A stretch of DNA of 11,515 nt from positions 1-11,515 of the forward strand of contig JAENRP010000669.1 in assembly GCA_024741835.1 (NCBI GenBank). Direction: 5' to 3'. The position numbers were made by a program, and so were the translations under genes. This DNA is from Diplocarpon mali. Taxonomy: Eukaryota > Ascomycota > Leotiomycetes > Helotiales > Drepanopezizaceae. Position 1 is the first letter of the stretch. The number at the start of each line of letters is the position of its first letter. The notes below the pieces were generated by a model, which worked only from the letters and a program-made list of their open reading frames with translations, was not told where the DNA came from and searched no databases. Below, one piece after another: positions 7,563 through 11,515 of the stretch.

Positions 7563-8790
7563 TTAATACTTGAAAATATTAAAAATATCAATTTTAAACC
7601 TCTTTCTAACCCTTTGCTTAAATCTTTTTAAACTTGCCTTAATCACTTTAAGATTGATTCGAATTCTGAAAACTCTTTAGAATACCTTAAGCCTTATATT
7701 CGACCTAGCTCCTTCCCTCTTATTAAAATGAATAAAGCGATAATAGCTGCCTTTAAAGCTATTACTAATTATTTTCCCCTCTTTAGTTCTCCTAGCGCTC
7801 CTTATTTTACTAAAGCTAATATTATTGATTTTCTTAAATAATATAAGGAGACTTATTATAATTTCGATATTAAATATAATAAAATGATTAATCGACTTCC
7901 CTACTACTATAACTAAATTAGTAAAGATATTATCAAATATCTACTTAAGTAAAAGCTTTATAAGTCCTAGGAACTACTTATTAAGGCTCTTAAAGTTGAA
8001 TTTTAGGAATTTGATAGATAGCAGATTTGCGATACTCTAGCCTTTCTAAAGGAGTTTGTTCTTATTACGCGCACTCTTAAGGAACTTAAGAATTACTATC
8101 GGACTTTTACTTATATATCGAACGCCTTAATTAGCTAGAAAATACTTAGCGAAGTTGAAAGAGGCCGCCTTTTCCTACTTAGATTACCTATTAGCCTTTG
8201 CAATAAGATTATTAAGAATTTTAAGATTAATAAGCAAGACCCTATAACCTTCGCCTTATTTAAGGAATTCTTAGCCTTTGCTTTAAAATCAGATCTTAAT
8301 AAGAGAACTATTAATACTATGGAATAGGAAAAAGCCCTTACTCCCTCTTATACTAAAGACCTTAAGAGCTTAGTTTAAGAATACTCAAAGGCTCTGGAAG
8401 TTATAAAGGAGGCAAAGAGAAATCCAATAGTAATTCCCTTTACTCGCGGTCCTAGCCTAGGAGTGAAATCTGCCTTAAAAATCAAGGAACTCGAAGCCTA
8501 GTTTTCTAAACTCTATATCTAACGTTTAGAAACCTTAATTAAAGGCCTTCTTTAGGAAACTTATTACGCCTCTTAGTTTGGAAATCGATAGGCTTTAGAA
8601 GGTCAAAACTAGTATGCGAACTCTAAATACCTAAATCTAGCTTCCTTTAGGTTAAATAAGCGAGTTACTACCTTAGAAAGGCTTGATAATCGAATATAGC
8701 TATATTAAAGGAATTCCTAAATTATCATTCGAATTTTATACAAAGCCTGGATTTTCTTCGGTAAGGACGCCTCTTAAGTTGGTTAGGGCA
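7563..8790 (+). pseudogene. Gypsy Gag of element B, RIP-disrupted
   Basis: One frame (codons starting at multiples of 3) runs through TAA/TAG codons for about 400 codons: FKPLSNPLLKSF, AIIAAFKAITNYFPLFSSPSAPYF, ELKNYYRTFTYISNALIS, VERGRLFLLRLPISL, YTKDLKSLV, then the in-frame 23-bp repeat as TRGPSLGV and KSALKIKELEA. It is the close counterpart of A's Gag and shows the same capsid-like domain. After about 8560 it diverges from A (no clear Cys cluster), ending in KAWIFFGKDAS and merging into the 23-bp direct repeat at 8773. No preserved ATG marks a start; the left limit is where similarity to A in this frame begins. Confidence 0.75.
8442..8464. repeat. 23-bp palindrome-like repeat inside gag of element B
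   Basis: Starts ACTCGCGGTC and ends GCCTAGGAGT, with an internal perfect palindrome CCTAG-C-CTAGG. Translated in frame within Gag as TRGPSLGV. Same position as 2131-2153 in A. Confidence 0.65.
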
Positions 8791-8795
8791 TATAT
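8773..8795 (+). repeat. 23-bp direct repeat, left copy
   Basis: Starts CTTAAGTTGG and ends GGGCATATAT; identical to 9183-9205 except G against A at one position. It lies at the end of the readable gag frame. It may mark a deletion or template-switch junction. Confidence 0.7.
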
Positions 8796-8872
8796 GCTTA
8801 GGATTACTTAAAATTATCTTCGAATTTTCTTTAAAATTGCGATTTAATAGCTTTAATAACTTTAAGCTTTTA

Positions 8873-8895
8873 ACTTACAGTCCCGGCCTAAGAGT
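8873..8895. repeat. 23-bp palindrome-like repeat, post-gag copy 1 in element B
   Basis: Starts ACTTACAGTC and ends GGCCTAAGAGT. Counterpart of 215-237 in A (read on the minus strand), with four transitions and one transversion. Confidence 0.7.
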
Positions 8896-8950
8896 TATAT
8901 TACTAAAGGAGGAAAAGGAGTTTTTATCATTTTTATTCGTTTACTACTAT

Positions 8951-8976
8951 ACCTCCCCCCCTTCTCCCTCTCCCTT
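8951..8976 (+). repeat. Polypyrimidine tract
   Basis: A run of C and T with a C-heptamer, giving a purine tract on the opposite strand. It sits between two 23-bp repeats. For a plus-strand element a polypurine tract should be on this strand, so it is not the usual second-strand primer. Confidence 0.6.
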
Positions 8977-8996
8977 TATATATTTCTTTAAAATCT

Positions 8997-9019
8997 ACTC
9001 GCGGGCCTAACCTGCGAGT
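8997..9019. repeat. 23-bp palindrome-like repeat, post-gag copy 2 in element B
   Basis: Starts ACTCGCGGGC and ends CCTGCGAGT. The arms pair over nine positions (one G-T wobble) around a CCTAA loop, the strongest hairpin of the family in this window. An A-rich tract follows one base later. Confidence 0.75.
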
Positions 9020-9020
9020 T

Positions 9021-9052
9021 AAAAAAAAAAAAAAAATAAAAATAAAAAAAAA
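9021..9052 (+). repeat. A-rich tract
   Basis: Sixteen A in a row followed by TAAAAATAAAAAAAAA. It directly follows the hairpin repeat 8997-9019; in A the equivalent place (minus strand, below base 53) is also A-rich but broken by T. It could be a slippage-expanded simple repeat. Confidence 0.8.
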
Positions 9053-9182
9053 CCTTTCTCCTCTCCTTACCTTTACGACTTTAGGTACTAACTCTACTTG
9101 CACTTATTATTCTTACAAATAGGGATGGTATTCTTAACTTACAAGAGTCTTATATCTTTGCTAATAGTAGCAGGGGCTACTA

Positions 9183-9205
9183 CTTAAGTTAGTTAGGGCA
9201 TATAT
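9183..9205 (+). repeat. 23-bp direct repeat, right copy, overlapping the 3' LTR start
   Basis: Repeats 8773-8795 with one G/A difference. Its last bases overlap the start of the 3' LTR, so the junction gag-repeat and the junction repeat-LTR share this word. Confidence 0.7.
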
Positions 9206-9453
9206 AAAGACCTAAAAGTAGAGGATCTTATAATATAGGTTATATAATTAGATAAAGACTAAGAAAGGGGTATATATAGGACTACTATTATACTTAGAGA
9301 TAGCGCGCAATGCTAACTACCTATTCTACCCTTAACTAGTGAATTGTCTTAGTTCTTATCTTTAGAGAGCCCGCTTGTAGTGCTTCCTCCCTCTTGTCTT
9401 TGGTCTTTACATAGGCCTATTCTCAGGTGTTGTTCCTGCTCCCTCTTATATTA
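9203..9453 (+). repeat. 3' LTR of element B (about 251 bp)
   Basis: Starts TATAAAGACCT and ends CTTATATTA, aligning with 6520-6770. Differences in the first 60 bp are all transitions towards TA (GTGATA against ATAATA, CATATGG against TATATAA). Beyond 9453 it no longer matches the sequence after the 5' LTR, which defines the LTR end. TATA box at 9271-9278. Confidence 0.8.
9271..9278 (+). promoter_or_regulatory. TATA box in 3' LTR of element B
   Basis: TATATATA after GGGG, at the same offset (68 bp) as in the 5' LTR. Confidence 0.45.
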
Positions 9454-10653
9454 TAGCTCTTTAGTATAGTTCTTAAGTTAGGTTAGGATCGGTTTCTCCC
9501 TTTAATAGTCTTCTTATTAAAATAGGTTAAATATCAATCGAAACTACCTCTTTAAGAATCTACTACTCCTCTCTTTAGTCTTGTAATTGGTCCGAATAGC
9601 CTTTATTAGCTTAGCGAAATTGAAGTTTTTATTTTATAAGTACTAATAGTAGTAGGTTAAGGCTAAGTCTTATAGTATAAAAGGGAACGCTCTATACTAT
9701 ATACTATAGTCTATAAAGGCTCTTTAGTATAAATCGGCGAATATATAAAGCTTCTTATCTAAGTAGTCTCTATTACTTAAGTACTAAGTCTCTTTAGTAT
9801 ATATCTTACTTAGATTTATTAGAGTTTTAGCCAAATCTGAAGTCAAAGGTTCTATAATATACTAGGATGGTTAAATATTACTTTAATTTAGGTCTAGAAG
9901 TGCTCTTGAATCCTTCCCTATAGCTAAGGGTGGCAATGATCTGTCTTTTAATTGGATTAGCAGCATTAGTATCAGATTCAGGATCTTTAGGTATTGCGTA
10001 ATTAGGGTTAGCCTTATATAGGGTTAATAAGGTATTCTTTTAAGGTTATATCATTTGATTATTTATCTTAGAGTATTTGCTTTATATAGGTTGTCTTACG
10101 AAGTGTTATTATTATATCTAGGGTATCCTTGCTAAAGCGAGTCTTGGCGTATTATCTCTTATTCAGCTATAATAACCCTTTAAGCGGGTAGCTCGCTTAT
10201 TTGCATAGATTCGGCAAATTCTAAAGTAGACCTTATTCTATATCTTAGAGATTATATTATAACTGAGTTTAGTACTTCTTAAGTTTATAATTTCAATTGG
10301 TCTTTTAGCTATTTATTTCCTTCTTAATATACTATATTAAAAAGTGCTTAGCCGATCGAAACGCCCTTCTTATGCTAAATGTATACTTTATAGTATTAAA
10401 GGTCGTCCTTTAAGTGTTATCGAACGTCTTTATTTAGCGATTTAAAATCGCTAACTATCTAATCTTAAAATTTCTTTTAAAAGTCCTTAGCAAAGTATAT
10501 CCCTCTCCTTTTGCTATTTTATAGTATCTTTTAGAAGTTCTTTATATATAAGTCTTTTAATTTAAAGGCCTCTTCGCTAGGTTGATTCTCTTAAGGTCTT
10601 ATATCCCTTTCAAGGTCCCTTAGTATCTAGGGTTACCTTAGATTAAGCGGCAT
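9454..10653 (-). pseudogene. Copia Gag, N-terminal and central part, RIP-disrupted
   Basis: Starts at an ATG (10653-10651) followed in frame by PLNLR*P*ILRDLERDIRP*ENQPSEEAFKLKDLYIK. The same frame continues through SDFKSLNKDVR*HLKDDL*YYKVYI and STLEFAESMQISELPA to about 10010. After small frame changes near 10010 and 9860 the capsid core is readable: LSKIYTKET*YLSNRDYLDKKLYIFADLY*RAF...FPFIL*DLALTYYY*YL*NKNFNFAKLIKAIRTNYKTKERSSRFLKR (about 9840-9560). This resembles Gag of fungal copia polyproteins ('IYTDEMKYGG...F.LK..IF.D.C...AFP.ML.G.AL.YYY...F....AI'). The N-terminal 200 residues are assigned only by frame continuity. The rest of Gag is at 6519-6080. Confidence 0.65.
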
Positions 10654-11030
10654 TAATAGTCTCCCTTCGGTTATTTCCTAATATTATCTAGATATTGCTC
10701 TACGCCTTAATAGGGTCCGAAAGAAGTATGATATAATTGTATTTTGCGTATTATTATACTATTATCTAATTATAGTTAGGATACCGATTATACTTCAGTT
10801 TTTGCCCTAATTATAATACGTAATAGAACGTAGGTAAAAGAGGATAGTATCTACCTTTAAAGTAATAACTCTAGCTAGATTCGCGTACCTTTTGCCTTTT
10901 TACCTTTAGTAGTAATTGATATTACTTCGTACGTTTAGGTTAGTATTTAAGGTAAGCTAGAAATACAATTAAGTACTTTTAAAATTAAGGAAGAATTCTT
11001 TAGTTTAATAACTTTGCTATCTATAGTAAA
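10654..11030 (-). other. Leader of the copia element
   Basis: About 377 bp between the putative primer-binding site and the gag ATG, AT-rich, with no readable protein. It contains imperfect AT-rich inverted sequences around 10740-10830 (for example CTAATTATAG near CTAATTATAATACG), which I regard as unremarkable at this base composition. Confidence 0.4.
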
Positions 11031-11040
11031 GGTGCTACCA
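11031..11040 (-). promoter_or_regulatory. Primer-binding site, initiator tRNA-Met type
   Basis: The minus strand reads TGGTAGCACC, which differs by one G-to-A change from TGGTAGCGCC, the complement of the 3' end of yeast initiator tRNA-Met used by Ty1. It begins one base after the putative LTR end (CA). The position, the copia affiliation and the RIP-type mismatch support each other. Confidence 0.5.
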
Positions 11041-11041
11041 C

Positions 11042-11384
11042 TGATTAGTATAGGTTCTATACTAGTAATCGATATTTACGTAAATATAGTTTAGTACTTA
11101 TTTATTAAAAAGAATCTATTATAATATCTATCTATCTTTATATAATTAAGATAGTACTTTTATACCTTTAAATATCCTCCCTCTTATAGTCCTTCTTAAC
11201 CGTATATAGATATCCTTCTAAAGTCCTCTGGCTAAACAGCCGTCCGAAATACATATAAAACCCCTTATATCGCATATGGTATAGCTATATAGGATGACCC
11301 TAGGACCAAGGGCAGCTTGCCTCTTGTATAGGAATTCTGCGTACCAATAACATCAGAGTGATAGCTGTATCACCTATCTCAATA
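11042..11384 (-). repeat. Putative 5' LTR of the copia element (about 343 bp)
   Basis: On the minus strand it starts TATTGAGATAGG, probably a mutated TGTTGAGAT start typical of copia LTRs, and ends AATCA directly before the primer-binding site. The first half (about 11384-11210) keeps many CpA and TpG, including a near-perfect inverted repeat GTGATA-GCTG-TATCAC (11358-11373) and GGCT-AAAC-AGCC (11231-11242). The partner LTR is outside the window, so the ends are inferred, not proven by repetition. Confidence 0.45.
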
Positions 11385-11515
11385 TATATATTAGTATTTA
11401 CTCTTAGCTAAGAAGCCATCCTTAAAGAGGGTGCTAAGGGAAATACTATATATATTATATAAGGGAAGGTAAATTAGTAGTTTTATATTAATCTATAAAG
11501 GAGTTATAAGAAATC
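11385..11515. other. Flank upstream of the copia element
   Basis: 131 bp of AT-rich sequence outside the putative copia LTR. No gene or repeat recognised. If the LTR start is right, the first five bases beyond it are half of a target-site duplication. Confidence 0.3.

Larger units (their letters stand above)
8796..9202 (+). other. Non-coding remnant of element B between gag and 3' LTR
   Basis: About 400 bp with no readable protein. It contains, in order, two 23-bp repeats (8873-8895 and 8997-9019) that match the post-protease pair of A, a pyrimidine tract (8951-8976), a long A-rich tract (9021-9052), and an unassigned stretch up to the LTR. This indicates that protease has been lost between gag and this point, and all of RT, RNase H and integrase between here and the LTR. 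Confidence 0.5.
6520..9453 (+). mobile_element. Gag-only gypsy element B, internally deleted, with two LTRs
   Basis: Bounded by LTRs at 6520-6770 and 9203-9453, with leader, gag, a short remnant carrying two 23-bp repeats and an A-rich tract, and no protease, RT, RNase H or integrase. At about 2.93 kb it is roughly half the length usual for an autonomous gypsy element. Both flanks are minus-strand copia gag, so it interrupts the copia element. I found no perfect 5-bp target duplication: TTTAT precedes it and TAGCT follows the chosen end, though ATTAT-like sequence sits at both junctions. It could be a non-autonomous family (gag helper type) or one deleted copy. Confidence 0.7.
9454..11384 (-). 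mobile_element. Ty1/copia-like retrotransposon, 5' part (LTR, leader, gag start)
   Basis: The upstream part of the same kind of copia element as 4080-6519, read right to left: LTR, primer-binding site, leader, gag. It ends at the 3' LTR of element B just where the downstream fragment (6519) would take over, and both are gag sequence on the same strand, so the simplest reading is one copia element split by element B. A small frame difference at the join leaves open a lost or gained base. Confidence 0.65.

Noticed and set aside
53..9019. CRISPR-like interpretation of the 23-bp palindromic repeats
   Set aside because: Spacing is irregular (about 100 bp to several kb), both orientations occur, no spacers or cas-like genes exist, and the context is eukaryotic retroelements.
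9021..9052. Poly(A) tail of a LINE or SINE insertion
   Set aside because: No LINE protein or pol III promoter upstream, no target duplication around it, and the preceding hairpin-repeat order is shared with element A, so it belongs to the gypsy element.
10740..10830. AT-rich inverted sequences in the copia leader
   Set aside because: Imperfect and expected at this base composition.
1..11515. Mitochondrial DNA with GC clusters or double-hairpin elements
   Set aside because: High AT content and short hairpins suggested it, but no mitochondrial gene, tRNA or intron is present, and LTR retroelements with RIP-type mutation point to nuclear DNA.

Overview
The window looks like nuclear DNA of a filamentous ascomycete (Pezizomycotina): a transposon graveyard mutated by RIP (repeat-induced point mutation). 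It is very AT-rich, with few CpA/TpG and a great excess of TpA, while CpG survives. Every recognisable protein is broken mainly by TAA/TAG codons, and related copies differ mostly by C/T and G/A transitions. I see no intact host gene, tRNA or rRNA.

Three retroelements can be made out. (1) A Ty1/copia-like element on the minus strand forms the background. It has a 5' LTR (about 11384-11042), a primer-binding site resembling the initiator-tRNA-Met type (11040-11031), a leader, the first part of gag (ATG at 10653, down to about 9454), then after an interruption the end of gag with a CCCH zinc knuckle, protease and integrase (6519-4080). Reverse transcriptase and RNase H are absent because the element is cut at 4080. 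(2) Element A, a Ty3/gypsy element on the minus strand (4079 to beyond base 1), has an LTR (4079-3832), a long leader, and gag plus retropepsin in one net reading frame; its RT would lie outside the window. (3) Element B, a relative of A on the plus strand (6520-9453), has two LTRs (6520-6770 and 9203-9453), the same leader and gag, but no protease, RT or integrase: a gag-only, internally deleted element inserted in the copia gag.

A and B therefore lie head to head and form inverted-repeat arms of about 2.2 kb around 2.4 kb of copia gag-protease-integrase sequence. The order of events suggested is copia first, then A and B inserted into it, then RIP over everything.

The most unusual signal is a family of 23-bp palindrome-like repeats (ends ACT...AGT, core near GGCCT) found eight times, only in the gypsy elements: four in A and four in B at matching places (before gag, inside gag, and two in the stretch that follows protease in A). 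A second unusual signal is a 39-bp leader block that differs at one base between A and B although the surroundings are clearly diverged.
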